Source of the DNA: Acanthochromis polyacanthus | Lineage: Eukaryota; Chordata; Actinopteri; Pomacentridae | Length of the DNA stretch: 64,000 nt | NCBI RefSeq assembly: GCF_021347895.1 | Contig: NC_067130.1 | Coordinates: 24,573,817-24,637,816 of the forward strand | Reading direction: 5' to 3' | Part shown: positions 11,334 through 23,764 of the stretch, in pieces | How positions within the stretch are numbered: the stretch's first letter is position 1 | Layout of the letters: every line of letters starts with the position of its first letter | Made by a program: the position numbers and the translations under genes | Notes under the pieces: generated by a model | Told to the model about the DNA's origin: nothing | The model's database searches: none | Seen by the model: the letters and a program-made list of their open reading frames with translations, nothing else

Positions 11334-14300
11334 GTCGAATCGCCACCTTATCGCGGTGGAGGGGTTTGACTGTCTCGGTGCATAGCCCGATAAAGTAACA
11401 CGGGGCCACCGCCCAGTGGGCCCACCACCTACAGGGCAGGAAGTCGGGGTCGGGTGCTATGCCCACCGGGCAGTAGGCAGGAGCGGGCGCCTGGGCGTAC
11501 CACCCCCTGGTGGCATAGACTAGCTCTGGGGACGTGGAACGTCACCTCACTGGCGGGGAAGGAACCTGAGCTGGTGCGGGAGGTGGAGCGATACCGGCTA
11601 GATATAGTTGGGCTCGCCTCCACGCACAGCAAGTGTTCTGGAACCAGAATCCTGGAGAGGGGTTGGACTCTCTCCTACTCCGGAGTTGCCCAGGGTGAGA
11701 GGTGCCGGGCGGGTGTGGGGATACTCACAAGCCCCCGGCTGAGCACCGCTTTGTTGGAGTTCTCCCCGGAGAACGAGAGGGTCGCCTCTCTGTGACTTCG
11801 TGTTGCAGGGGGGAAAACTCTGACTGTTATCTGTGCTTATACGCTGAACAGCAGTTCAGAGTATTCGGCCTTCTTGGAGTCTCTCAGTGGGGTCCTGGAA
11901 GGGGTACCACCTGGGGATTCCATAGTTCTCCTGGGAGACTTCAACGCTCACTTGGGCAATGATGGAGAAACCTGGAGGGGGGTGATTGGGAGGAACGGCC
12001 TGCCCGATCTGAACCCGAGTGGTGTTTTGTTATTGGACTTCTGTGCTAGTCATGGTTTGGCCATAACAAACACCATGTTCGAGCATAAGGTTGCTCATAA
12101 GTGTACTTGGTACCAGAGCACCTTAGGCCAAAGGTCGATGATCGACTTTATAGTCGTGTCGTCAGACCTGCGGCCGTATGTCTTGGACACTCGGGTGAAG
12201 AGAGGTGCAGAGCTGTCAACTGATCACCACCTGGTGGTGAGTTGGAGCTGATGGCGGGGAAGACTGCTGGACAGACCTGGTAAACCCAAACATGTAGTGC
12301 GGGTGAACTGGGAACGTCTGGCGGAGGACCCTGTCCATAGGGTTTTTAACTCCCACCTCCGGAAGAGTTTCTCCTGCATCCCGGGAGAGGTTGGGGACAT
12401 GGATTCTGAGTGGTCCATGTTCAAAGCCTCCATTGCAGAAGCAGCTGTTAGGAGCTGTGGTCTGAAGGTCACTGGTGCCTGTCGCGGCGGCAATCCAAGG
12501 ACCCGCTGGTGGACACCAGTGGTGAGGGAGGCCGTCAGGCTGAAAAAGGAGACTTTTCGAGCCTGGTTGGCTCAGGGGTCTCCCGAAGCAGCTGACAGGT
12601 ACCGGCTGGCCAAAAGGGCAGCAGCTGCGGCAGTTGTGGAAGCTAAAACTCGGGTGTGGGAGGAGTTCGGGGAGGCCATGGAGAAGGACTTTCGGTTGGC
12701 CTCGGGGAAGTTCTGGCAAACCATTCGACGCCTCAGGAAAGGGAGGCAGGGCTTCGCTCAGGCTGTGTACGGTCGGGGTGGAGAACTGTTGACCCATACT
12801 GGGGATATCGTCGAGCGGTGGAAAGAGCACTTTGAGGAACTCCTGAACCCGGTAAACACGTCCTCTAAGGAGGAGGCAGAGCCTGAAGACTCGGGGGTAT
12901 CTGCGTCCATATCCGTGGCAGAGGTCGCCGAGGTAGTTTAAAAGCTCCTCGGTGGCAAGGCGCCAGGTGTGGACGAGATTCGCCCTGAGATGCTGAAGGT
13001 TCTGGACATTGTTGGACTGTCTTGGTTGACACGTCTATACAATGTCGCGTGGGCATCGGGTACAGTACCTGGGGAGTGGCAGACCAGGGTGGTGGTCCCT
13101 ATTTTCAAAAAGGGGGATCGGAGAGTGTGTGCCAACTATCGTGGTATCACACTTCTCAGCCTCCCCGGGAAAGTTTACTCTAGGGTGCTGGAAGGGAGGA
13201 TCCGACCGATAGTCGAACCTCGGATTCAGGAGGAGCAATGCGGATTCCGTCCCGGTCGTGGAACAGCGGACCAGCTCTTTATCCTTGCGGAGCTGCTGAG
13301 GGGGTCATGGGAGTATGACCTGCCAGTCTACATGTGTTTTGTAGATCTGGAGAAGGCCTACGACCGTGTCCCCCGAGGGGCTTTGTGGGGGGCACTGCGG
13401 GAATATGGGGTCCGAGGCTCGTTGTTACGGGCCGTTTGGTCCCTGTACAACCAAAGTGAGAGCTGTGTCCGCATACTCGGCATTAAGTCAGACACATGGG
13501 TGTTGGACTCCGCCAGGGCTGCCCCTTGTCTCCAATCCTGTTTGTTATTTTCATGGACAGGATTTCAAGGCGCAGTCGTGATGGGGAGGGTTTTCGGTTT
13601 GGGAGCCTCAGGATTGCTTCTCTGCTTTTTGCGGATGATGTGGTTTTGTTGGCATCCTCAGACCATGACCTCTGGCACGCACTGGAGAGGTTTGCAGCCG
13701 AGTGTGAAGCGGCAGGGATGCGGATCAGCACCTCCAAGTCCGAGGCCATGGTTCTCTGCCGGAAACCGGTGGAGTCCTCCCTCCGGGTTGGGGGGGAGTT
13801 GCTTCCCCAAGCGAAGGAGTTTAAGTATCTCGGGATCTTGTTCATGAGTGATGGGAAAATGGAGCGAGAGATGGACAGGCGGATTGGTGCGGCGTCAGCA
13901 GTAATGCGGGCGTTGTACCGAACCGTCGTGGTGAAGAGGGAGCTGAGCCGTAAGGCGAAGCTCTCGATTTGCCAGTCCATCTACGTTCCAACCCTCACCT
14001 ATGGTCATGAGCTTTGGGTAGTGACTGAAAGAACAAGATCGCAGATACAAGCGGCCGAAATGAGCTTCCTCCGTAGGGTGGCTGGGCTCAGCCTTAGAGA
14101 TAGGGTGAGGAGCTCAGACATCTGGAGGGAGCTCGGAGTAGAGCCGCTGCTCCTTCGTATCGAAAGGAGCCAGTTGAGGTGGTTTGGCCACCTGATTCGG
14201 ATGCCTCCAGGGAGACTTCCTCTGGAGGTTTTCCGAGCACGTCCGTCTGAGAGGAGACCCCGGGCAGACCCAGAACTCGCTGGAGAGATTATATATCTCG

Positions 14301-14440
14301 TCTGGCCTGGGAACGCCTCGGGATCCCCCAGGAAGAGCTGGAAAGCGTCGCTGGGGGGAGGGACGTCTGGAACGACCTGCTTCGCCTGCTGCCCCCGCGA
14401 CCCGGCCCCGGATAAGTGGAGGAAGATGGATGGATGGATA
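11334..14440 (+). mobile_element. Rex3 (RTE-clade) LINE, near full length
   Basis: A 3.1-kb non-LTR retrotransposon with a GC-rich 5' leader (11334-11450), endonuclease plus reverse transcriptase frame, and a GATGGATGGATG tail (14425-14439). GATG tandem tails are the known hallmark of Rex3. A block matching the widely used Rex3 RT primer site sits at 13077-13096 (TGGCAGACCAGGGTGGTGGT). The element sits between TA-repeat tracts, so a target duplication cannot be told from the microsatellite. Confidence 0.9.
11454..14415 (+). pseudogene. Rex3 endonuclease-reverse transcriptase, five lesions
   Basis: The APE-like endonuclease occupies about 11535-12248 (GTWNVTSLAGKE; catalytic [11 protein letters not shown] near 11933; [10 protein letters not shown] at the end). 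RT follows from about 12945: KAPGVDEIRPEM, NYRGITLLS, QCGFRPGRG, FVDLEKAYDRVPR, RQGCPLSPILF and the active-site box FADDVVLL (about 13630). Thumb and C-terminal motifs run to a natural TAA at 14413-14415. Lesions: in-frame TGA at 11793, TGA at 12249, TAA at 12939, a frameshift near 13490 and another near 14265. The first two stops look like CGA to TGA decay. It cannot make the full enzyme. Confidence 0.93.
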
Positions 14441-14452
14441 CATATATATATA

Positions 14453-15100
14453 ACATTGTGAACAGGACAATATACAGTCTGTAATATTGTTATAGTGTCC
14501 AAAAGCATTCCAAAATCCCCAAACTTTCCTCAGCTCATTTGGTTTGGTTAAGTGTTTGATTATTGCTCTGCAGATGATGTCCTACTATATGTGTGTGCAA
14601 AACTTGTATATGTGTTGCTCCAACTATTTTATATAGACATCTGCAGAAGATTAGTGCTTGAATGTCTCACAGTCTTCTGCAACTAAATCACACTAAACTT
14701 GAAGTTCATTGCCATGCTTCTAATCAAATAAGTAAGAATTTGGTTTCCAGAAGTCTCTGTGCTTCTCAACTAAACTAAAAAAATGCAACATTCAGGTATT
14801 TAATCCTGTAAACTTTAACTGTACACAGCTATTTTTTCTTATCTTTCCAGTGCCGACTGTCTTTATGTAAATATTTAATCACTTGCTCTCTTGCTGTGTT
14901 TTCTTTGCCATGTACATATTCTTTTATGTGGAACTGTGAAGCACTTAATACTTTAATTACTGACCATTGATATTTTGAATCACAACCCACCTCACAGTTG
15001 AGAAGATGTGGGGATTTGGGTTCACTTTTTTTGGCACTATAATATATAATCAGAAAGAATACCTTTATGTTATGTAGTAATCATGAAAAGTGACATTAAT
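14453..15100. other. Intron without recognised features
   Basis: nrg1 intron sequence between the Rex3 copy and the transmembrane exon. Nothing recognisable beyond AT-rich unique DNA. Confidence 0.5.
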
Positions 15101-15103
15101 TAC

Positions 15104-15206
15104 TTTGTTTTGCAGTAGGCAACCACACACATGAGTCCAACGACTAGGAGTGCAATGCAGATTCCTGTTATTGTTAAAATACGTTTCTGATACAGCTCCT
15201 CAGCTT
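15104..15206 (-). CDS. nrg1: nrg1 transmembrane exon
   Basis: Exon of 103 bp with acceptor CTCTTTTTCAG (15207-15208) and donor GTAATT (15103 downward). With the preceding exon it reads FYK then AEELYQKRILTITG, followed by the membrane helix ICIALLVVGLMCVVAYC and a lysine that starts the cytoplasmic stop-transfer. Direct joining of the FYK split codon to AEELYQ corresponds to the beta2-type juxtamembrane form of neuregulin-1, where the stalk is shortest. This segment anchors the precursor; the short stalk N-terminal to it is where sheddases cut in known neuregulins. Phases agree with both neighbours. Confidence 0.96.
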
Positions 15207-15261
15207 CTGAAAAAGAGGACAACCATTCTTTAAAATGTCAGATCCTAAACAACATAGTGAA

Positions 15262-15580
15262 ATCATTCATCCATTATCTATATTATTAGAGCCAATTCCA
15301 GCTAACTCAGGGCAAAAGCAGGGGACACCCTGGACAGGTCACCAGTCTATCACAGGGTTACACATAGAGACAATCAATCACACTAACGTTCACATCTACA
15401 GACAATTCAGAATCACCAATTAACCTCACCATGTTTTTGGACTGTGGGAGGAAGCCGGAGAACCCGGCAAGAACCCACACTGCACAAAGAGAACAAACAG
15501 GCGAACTCCACACAGAAAGATCACAGTGTTGGCTGTGAGGCAACAGTGCTAACAACCGAGCCACCATGCAGTCCTCACGT
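15262..15580 (-). repeat. tRNA-like SINE with Rex3-like tail, minus orientation
   Basis: Minus-strand order: a tRNA-like head (GGTGGCTCGGTTGTTAGCACT... near 15565), a conserved middle (CTTCCTCCCACAGTCCAAAAAC at about 15434-15456; AATTGGTGATTCTGAATTG), GGTGACCTGTCCAGGGTGTC, and an end with ATGGATGAATGAATG. The same family occurs at 36535-36885, 37460-37572, 62660-62760 and 63336-63692. Confidence 0.7.
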
Positions 15581-15587
15581 ACATATA

Positions 15588-16118
15588 CACCGATCAGGCA
15601 TAGCATTATGACCACCTGCCTAATATTGTGCTGGTCCCCTTTGTGCTCCTAAAACTCCACGGACCCAGTGGGGCATCTACACAGGACCTCTGAGGATGTC
15701 CTGTGGAACCCGGATGGTGGCAGTGAATTCTGTGGGTCCTGTGGGTTGCAGGGTGGGACCTACCTAGATCAGGTTTATCCTGGCACGTACCACAGATGCT
15801 CAATAAGATTTGGATCTAGGGATTGTGGAACCTGGGTGAACACCTTAACTCTGTTGTGTTCCCCCCGCCACTCCTGGACAGTTTTTGTGGTGAGTCGGGG
15901 CACATTGTCCTGCTGAGGGTGGAAATGGGCATCAGTGACTGCTGTTGCCATGAGGGTTGGGTGTTGCTTGACCTGCAATGTTTAGGTTGGTGGTACATAC
16001 CAAACATCCACATGAATGTCAGGACTCAAGGTTTCCCAGCAGAACATTGCATTATAACAAGATCACTGATGTTATTTACTTCACCTGTCAGTGGTCACAA
16101 TGTTGTGGCTGATCGGTG
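15588..16118 (-). mobile_element. Internally deleted Tc1/mariner element, 531 bp
   Basis: The left end CACCGATCAGGCATAGCATTATGACCACC pairs with the reverse complement of the right end GTGGTCACAATGTTGTGGCTGATCGGTG. A TA target site is present on the left (15586-15587) and decayed on the right. Between them, the minus strand still encodes the last third of a Tc1-type transposase: HPQQDNVPRLTTKTVQEW and a scrambled SLDPNLIEHLW, with Asp and Glu retained about 35 residues apart. The N-terminal two-thirds is gone, so it is a non-autonomous derivative. Confidence 0.82.
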
Positions 16119-16794
16119 GATGTAAATTCTGTTAGAAATAAACCCAAACAATAAGAAAATGTTTTTACATTTACAACAATAATCCATTTGTCATATTACT
16201 ATAATCTAACTAAGAGAGAGAGACTGTGTCCTGTATTTATTAAGCTCTCAAAATAGCCAAACACAGTAATTACCACTGAAAGTGATTAAATAAGCTAATT
16301 CCTCAGAAATATTGGATTTCATTCCATACAACAGTTTTCAAATCAACAAATGTAGTGCCTTATTCTAGCTCATTTCAGGTGCAGTCGAATCAGTGAACAG
16401 TGCACTTAGGCTTGTAAACAGCAGTCAGCAGAAAGGTCAAAGATATATTCAGTTAATTTAGAAACAGTTTCTCCTTAAGTCTAAATTCTATCAGATCCAT
16501 TTTGAAAACTTGCGCAGATAAGATTGTCTGCCCTTAGTGTGAGAGGAGGCAAAACTCTATAGAGTTGCTGTAAGAAAGAGAGGACAAAGGAAACAGAAAG
16601 GTGGAAACAAGAAAGCACATAGCAGGAGATGTGACAGTGATGCTGTTCTTGTTTCGTGCTGAGCTGAAGGGATGTGAACATGAAGCAACAGAAATGTACA
16701 ACATCTCTGTCTTTCACATGTACCCAAATAAATGGCACTTGTGATATTTGCTGCAGCTCTGACAGGAAGCAATAAGAGTTCATATATTTCTACC

Positions 16795-17757
16795 ATAGTT
16801 GCTTCTCTTCATTTGCTCCCTGCAAAATCCATTGTAGAACTTAAAATCCTGCTTCGAACATTTAATGACCAAGCTCCATCTTATCCTAAAGACCTTATTG
16901 TACCAAATCATCCGAACAGAGCCCTTCACTCTCAGACTGCAAGTTTACTTGTGGGTCCCACAGTTTCCAGAAGTAGAATAGGAGGCAGAGCCTTCAGTTA
17001 TCAGCTCCTCTGTTGTGGAATCAGCACCCAGTTTGGGTTCAGGAGGCAGACACCCTCTCTACTTTTAAGACTAGATTTAAAACTTTTCTATCTGATAAAG
17101 CTTATAGTTAGGGCTGCTCTGGATCAGCTGTCCCTTAGTTATGCTGCTATGGGTTTAGTTTGCTGAGAAAATCCCATGATGCACTGGGCTCCTCTCCTCT
17201 ATTGTCCTCTCTCTTTTTTCCGTACAGTTACATACTACCATTATATATCATTAACTCTGTGTTTCTCTCAAGGTCCTGTGTTTGTTCTCTCTGCAGGTGT
17301 CATGGGTACATGTCTGATTTGCAGTTGCTGGCCTCACCAACCTCCAAAATGTTTCTTGTTCTGTTTGTACTGTTAATTCTCCATCTGCTATCCTGATATC
17401 CCCATCCCAAACCCTCCGCTATCCCCACCCACCTCATTCCCACTCCCACCACAACTGGTGGAGGCAGATGGCCGCCTTCCCTGAGGGTCTTTCAGATTTT
17501 TTTCCCCCTCCCTATTTAAAGAAAAGATTTTTTGGGTTCCTTCCCTCCGCGACTGACTTGTTGCTTATAGGAAATTCAAAGGCAACTTTGGATTGTTAGG
17601 TTCTCTGTTTGAAATTTGTAAGGTCTGTACCTTACTATCCTAAGTGTTGTGAATTAGCGCTATACTGCTTTTGCATTGCTAGCTGAGTTTGTGTTGTGAA
17701 CTGGCGCTATATGTGTTGTGAATTGGTGCTGTATAAATCAAATTGAATTGAACTGAA
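16795..17757 (+). pseudogene. CR1/L2-group LINE 3' end
   Basis: The plus strand encodes the conserved C-terminal block of L2/Rex1-type ORF2: ASLHLLPAKSIVELKILLRTF, NDQAPSYPKDLIVP, then SRIGGRAFSYQLL (16795-17010). A frame break follows, then FKTFLSDKAYS-like sequence. A 3' untranslated region ends in GTATAAATCAAATTGAATTGAA (17728-17757), the pentanucleotide-like tail used by this LINE group. Everything upstream is missing. Confidence 0.75.
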
Positions 17758-17759
17758 AA

Positions 17760-19040
17760 CAAAACCAAGAAATGCTGTCAGTGTCTGATCCAAAACACAC
17801 TTGGAAACATGTAACAGTGACTATTTAAGCATGAAACAATTGGCTAGCAACCGTTTTAGTTTGTATAAGTTTGCTAAAATGTTGCCATCTAGTTACAGAA
17901 TTTGAGTTAGGACTTAGCACACAGGGAACTACTGGCAGTGTATTTATTGTTGCTTTGAAAAAAACTTGCCCTGAGGAGGATTATTCCAGCAGCAATGATT
18001 TGACTATGATCTAAAAGGCACTCTAACTTTCAAATTTCTAGACAATTCATTCTGACTGGGTAGTTTGAGTGTTTCTACATCTGTTCATCTCAATGCACAA
18101 CAGTCTCTGGAGTTTCGAATCATGCAAAATCAACGACCAACAGTTGTCAGAAGGTTGACAAAACCACTGTAGTAAATCAGATAACCACTGTTATCTGCCG
18201 ATAGGTATCTCAGACTGAACAACATGTCAGATAAAGCTGAAGATGGTTTACAGACAGCCCAAGGCTCAGGACTAGGTATTAAAAATCACAAGGCTAAGAA
18301 GTGTCAAAAAATGTCAGTTATCACTAGTAATTCACAAGGAGAGAGGACTGGAACTCTTGACTTAAGGTAGTGAGACAAACCAGAACTTGGTAAAGGGGAA
18401 CACAGACTAATTACACATAGGGTGTTTTCAAGTACTCATACAACCATCCTGCATTGTACTGCAGAAAAAGATTCATTATCTCCCAATTCACAGTCTGTTA
18501 AACCCAGCATGTCAAAAGTACCGGGACTCCCTAGTATCTCCACCTACATCATGAAACTTTCAAGTCTTGTTTGCTTTTCTGGCTGTTCTAACTCATAATC
18601 ATTAGATGAACTACAATGATCAAACCTAAAATTGCAATATTGTGACAAAGTAGTATCTCCAATTGTATGCATACCACATGCAACAGTATGTACCTTGTAA
18701 GGACCTGTATTACATACTAAAGGAAAAAGAAAAAGTATGCAATTTGGAGTGTAGAGGCAAAAAGGTCAGATTCAAATAGTTAGGACGCTGCAAGGGTTTC
18801 AGAGGCACACAACACAGCAAAGCATTAATTGGAAAAATATGCAATTAGACAAGAGATGAGTATTTCAACAAAACATCTGAATGCTGTTGAACAGTTTGGG
18901 GATGTGATAATAAAGTGCTCCATTTGTTTAGAAAGGCTATGTATAGAATACATCCAGTAAAACATTATAACAATATCACATTCAGCTGTTCATCAAACAT
19001 GTTCCAGTCTGAGAAGAAGATAGAAGAAAAAATAGACATA
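17760..19040. other. Intron, nothing recognised
   Basis: nrg1 intron between the LINE tail and the beta EGF exon. I see no genes, repeats with clear ends or structured RNAs. Confidence 0.5.
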
Positions 19041-19041
19041 C

Positions 19042-19100
19042 TGTAAAAGCTGGCCATTACATAGTTTTGGCAGCGATCACCAGTAAATTCATTTGGACAC
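19042..19100 (-). CDS. nrg1: nrg1 beta-type EGF C-terminal exon
   Basis: A 59-bp exon with acceptor TTCCTACCCAG (19101-19102) and a near-ideal donor GTATGT (19041 downward). It completes the split arginine of the upstream exon and reads CPNEFTGDRCQNYVMASFY, which supplies the last two of the six EGF cysteines. NEFTGDRC...ASFY is the beta form of the neuregulin EGF loop, the version with high affinity for ErbB3/ErbB4. No alpha-type (CQPGFTGARC-like) alternative was spotted nearby. Confidence 0.97.
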
Positions 19101-20230
19101 CTGGGTAGGAAACACAAGAAACAGACAAGAAGAGAGAGGGAGTTAGTTTATACAGGAGCTGTGCAAAGCCCACAAGAGTCATCACTGGTGTTAGGAGGGA
19201 GGGCCAGCAATACCAATATGTCTAGCTCTAATCTGTGACTCTGAGTTCAATTAATGATATCATATCCACCGTCATACATAAGTTGGTTGGTCATATAATG
19301 TCTGAATTAGAAATAATAATCCTTGTTGTTACTAACAGTTATAGTTTACACAAGTCTGAATACTCTCTTTGCAGCAGACTGAAATTTGCATGTACATTTG
19401 TGGCCACTTCGGTACTTTGCCTGTAATGTAATCCTATATATGTGGTATCATAACCACACTATAAAATCAACATTTGGGCCCCTGGTATGACAGTCATACA
19501 ACATGTCAAACAAACAAACAAAAAAGACTTGAGAGCTTGAAACTTCTGGATCATTGCTGCATCAGCAACCACATGGTTGTTAGTCTAACACTGGATCACT
19601 GAAATAAAGTTTTGATGTAACAGGAATGTTCTCAAATGTTTTGGTTTCTGAGAGGATGAGGATGAAGCTGAATGGAAATAAAAGTAGGTAATATGTCTTA
19701 CCTCCAGATAAGACACAGCACCTATACCTGAGGTGACTGTTCTGAACAACATGGATGGGTTATGATAAGATGTAAAGTACATGCAAAATTCAGTGCACTA
19801 CTGAGCAAAGAAGTGTTTGAGTCTTTAGACCCTTATTCACTTTGCTTAACTTGAGAATACAAAAATAGAGTTACGCCTTATCAAGGTAAACATGGATTCC
19901 CAACTATTTTTTGGAGAAAACATGAGAGGGGTGAAACACCAGCAATGACATGTGGGACTGAATACAGTTGTGTTCACATACGTTTTGGGTCTGAGACTTT
20001 CTTAAGCACAGCTTGTTCACATCGGTGCCCAGTGAATCCCCGTAAGCACCTGGTTGGTGGGTAGAAAGGAAAAGAGAAACACAGCACCTACTTGTTACAT
20101 ACAAGACATGACCACATATGAGGCATGAAAAATGAAATGGAATGCTGGTTGCTGACTATACGATTCAGCAGTCTGACAGTAGTGGACTACATCATAGTGT
20201 TTCATAGCATTTGAACACTGTATGACAAAA
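19101..20230. other. Intron, nothing recognised
   Basis: nrg1 intron immediately upstream of the beta exon. Short reading frames here lack family resemblance or splice context. Confidence 0.5.
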
Positions 20231-20289
20231 AGCAACACTTCGACTGACTTACTTTCTTTTTACAGACGGGTTACTAGCTCCAGCCAAGT

Positions 20290-20600
20290 ACTCTGTCACA
20301 GAATGAACCTTGAGTAAAGGCATAACATTTAAGTTTTTTGCTAACTTGCTCAGCCATGATTCTGATTGTTGGTGTGCAATCACTCTGCACCATTTCTTTT
20401 ATCATCTTAATGTTGGCATTAGCTCATTTTGCTGAGGGACATCCTGGTTTTGGGCCATCCTTCACATCCTCCTGCTCCATTCTGAACCTCTCGTGCCACT
20501 CATAGAAACATGTACAGGACATGTATTGCTCCCTGTACACATCTTGCATCATGCCAGGATTTCTGCTAAAGTGGTTACGAAGTTAACCAAGAACCTGATG
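20290..20600 (-). pseudogene. Mos1-type mariner transposase N-terminal relic
   Basis: The minus strand from about 20520 reads YEWHERFRMEQEDVKDGPKP, GCPSAK, a stop, then NIKMIKEMVQSDCTPTIRIM, AEQVSK. This is the W/F...F..G...V.D..R.GRP pattern and second helix-turn-helix of mariner (Mos1-like) transposases. No catalytic domain or terminal repeats were found. An old fragment with no role in nrg1. Confidence 0.65.
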
Positions 20601-20649
20601 TTAGTCCTTTGCTCAAGCTAATTCTGTCACAGAGGGCACTTAGCTGGAG

Positions 20650-23300
20650 CTAGAAACCCATACGTGAAAACAAAGATAATAGATCAGTTGAAGTGTTGCT
20701 TTTCTCATACAGTGTTGAGATGTTGAGTAACACTATGATGTACTTCATTACTGTGTGGTTGCTGAATTGTATGATCAGCAGTCAATGTCCTGATTCTTTT
20801 TTTTGCCACACCTCATATGCACAAACACAGAGACATCCAGTGTGTAGTCACAAAACATGTCATGATCCAGGATGCTACTCTATTGTTCTATTACTTTTTT
20901 CTATTCTTTCCATTTTGCAAAGTATAGGCACAATAGCTCTTGCTTTAACATTGAGCTCTAGCACTAAAATTTAACCTCAAGTTGCAGAAATGTCCAGTAA
21001 AATGTAAATCCCAAATAATTTGGTCTTGACATTTTAGGCATGCAAATTTTAATTATTAGAAATTCAATTTTAAATTCCTTATTTTTGCCTTTTATATTTC
21101 ATATTAGGCTTTGCAAATATCTTTAATATGTTTTTGACCCATGCGAGTTTAAATCAGTCTATAAAATGTCATAAACTATTGCCAGATTGTCTTGTAAAAC
21201 CAACACAATATACAATTCAAGTCACAAGACTAACAGAGATAACCAAACATCATTGTGTTTTTGCTTTACTTCCACATTAGCAGTGAGGCATTGTAAACCA
21301 GTTCGTGGAAGTCTTATGCTGATGATCTGACATTAAGTTAAACAAGTGTTGGAGAATGCAGAGTATGTGTTATGATTGTCCATTAACACAGTAGATGGTC
21401 CTACATTGGGAATAGATGCTTTTGCATGGCCCAGAGTTACTCTATGTTTTACACTAGCTGCGCTGATTCCTTGCAATGTGGCACACTGTCAGGAGGACAA
21501 CATCTGTAGCAGTACTCTGGTGACTACAGAGTGCATGTGTCTCAATAATTTTAGTGCTGAGCCAGCTCTGACAACTCCACAGTTCAGTTTTTCTTCTTTG
21601 AGACTGGACTGGAGATGTTGAATGGTTAGATTTAAGAAGTTGTTGGCTCATTTGTAAGTATGTTTGCTACATCCATGCCAAATCAGCTAAATTAAAAAAA
21701 CTAGGTCTGACTTTAACACAACCTTGACCACAAAAAAATACATAATGAGAAGAGATAATAATAGTTTTTGGTTGTTCTGTTTGAAAAACTGTTGCAACAG
21801 CCAAGTGTTAGAGCGAAAACAGTCATCATTTATGATGTGTTTTGAATCTTTGCTTCCTGAAGATCCCTGGGACCAGCTTGTATCTGCAACTGCTTGCCAT
21901 TTTTAGAAGATTGAGTGAGTGTGACAAAATCACTAAAGAGGCCAAATAATTCTCCTATTAGTCAAATGGATTCAGGAGCATTGCGCTTAATTTCTTTCGC
22001 AGTATTAGCTACTGATTACTCAGACAAACCATGATTCCTGGACTGCATTGTTTGGCTAAAACCCATATTAAATCACTATTTTATGATCATGAAGTCATGG
22101 GTCATAGTCACTCCCATCAATGAAGCCATAACATGCTCTTGTGTCTTTGCCACACCTTTTTCTTTGCCTCCGTCTCTGCTAATTTTTGCTTTAATCTGTC
22201 CGTTGACATATAAAACACTTCCACAAAAGCCATTTATTCAACAATTACTGCCTCTTCTTTCTTTACAATATAATATATATAAAAATATCAAAGTGTAATG
22301 CTCTCCCTTGGCTCAATGATGACACTGAGGCCTTAAAATGACCATGCAGAAACCATGAACTTAAGTATAAAACAGCAAAGTCTGCAGTCTTTTGCAACAT
22401 TCTAAAAGAGCAGAATAAGAAAAGAAAGATATGCAAGATGAGCTCATTTTTTAATAATTTCATAATATTATTATAATGTCTAAAAATAACCATAATCTGA
22501 AAAACATCTTGTTTATCAATATCAGCAATGTTCTGAATGTTTTATGCAATTCATATGTTGAATGGTTTTAAAGTACGGCACCGGAGGTGTTCCAAAAATA
22601 TGACAATGGATTTAGCTACTGATGGTAAATAAGGGACTGGTTGTGGAAATGGAGAGGTTCGCAGCATTTCCGAGCAGACCTTAAAGATTAAACCCTCACA
22701 AATTTATTTAATGTCTCCTGGTAAATGGTGAGTGTCAGAGGCTGCAGAAGATCACAATGGTATAAATTGGAACGAGACAGTATTTTGCAACATAAAATGT
22801 TCCTTTGAAAAAATTACGAGTTTCATACTGTTGCAGCTTGGGCATTTTGTATTTTCTGTTTTTTTGTTTGTTTGTTTGTTTCTTCACAGCCAAGGTACTA
22901 GAGATAACCATATTCAGAATTTATCGGCATGTCAGCCCAGGACAAACAACTACATGCAGTACTGATGAAGAATCACCATGAGGTATGAGTTTATACTGAC
23001 ATGTACATTTGAACAACAAAATATCATTTTCATCATATTTTTATTTAAATTAATTTATGGTACCTCTGTTTTGTCACAATGAGGCTTTGGTGTAATAAGT
23101 AAACAGTGTGTCTCACAGTTGTAGGTCTGCTGTAGTAGCACTCCCTGTAAAGTAATTATCTAAAATATTTTCAGTGTAACTTACCTAAGACTTTCCACAA
23201 AAAGTATTTTCTGCTGGCATAAACTTAACATGAAGAAGCTATCATAAATCACAGCAGTAACTACATTGTAACATATTCATCCAGATGAAATCTTAAATCA
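20650..23300. other. Intron, nothing recognised
   Basis: nrg1 intron between the mariner relic and the EGF exon. Contains a short (TTTG)n tract near 22860-22880. No alternative EGF or stalk exon could be supported. Confidence 0.5.
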
Positions 23301-23320
23301 ACCTCGAGTGCATGTCATAC

Positions 23321-23459
23321 CTGCAGAGAAACTTTGTACTGCCCGGCATAATTTCAAGGGTGAAGCACTCCCCTCCGTTAACACAGTAGTTCCTCTGGCT
23401 GTCACTGCAGCGTGTCACATGACTGGAAGTCTTGACTGCAGTGGAGGTGCTGGTGGTAG
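23321..23459 (-). CDS. nrg1: nrg1 EGF-domain exon
   Basis: Exon of 139 bp with acceptor CTGTCCCTCAACAG (23460-23461) and donor GTATGA (23320 downward). It starts with a Ser/Thr-rich spacer (TTSTSTAVKTSSH) and continues VTRCSDSQRNYCVNGGECFT ... KFLC, giving four of the six EGF cysteines. Its first two bases complete a serine codon with the type III exon at 54297, and its last two bases (AG) complete an arginine codon with the beta exon at 19100. The EGF-like domain is the receptor-binding part of neuregulin. Confidence 0.97.
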
Positions 23460-23764
23460 CTGTTGAGGGACAGTTGTAATTAGTGTAGCAAGAAAACAAC
23501 ACAGGAAAACAGGTTACACTGACTTTGTAAAAATTCAGTGTAACCTAAAAACTGCCTGTCTGTCTGTTTGCAAACTCGGAATCCAATCTTATGGAGTTGC
23601 TATCCTATCTCTTTGAATATGAAAGCATTATTTCTTTATTTTACATTCAAATTTTGTAATTCTTTTCTTAAAATCACTTTATCTCTTGCAAATGCTTCCT
23701 GTTCAGGTACAGATCTGCTTTGCTTTTTTTTTGTCCGCACAAAGATATACTGCTGCACAAATTT

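Noticed and set aside
12216..12830. Long open frame (204 aa) antisense to the Rex3 endonuclease/linker
   Set aside because: A shadow of the GC-rich Rex3 coding strand; its translation has no domain and the sense strand carries the recognised motifs.
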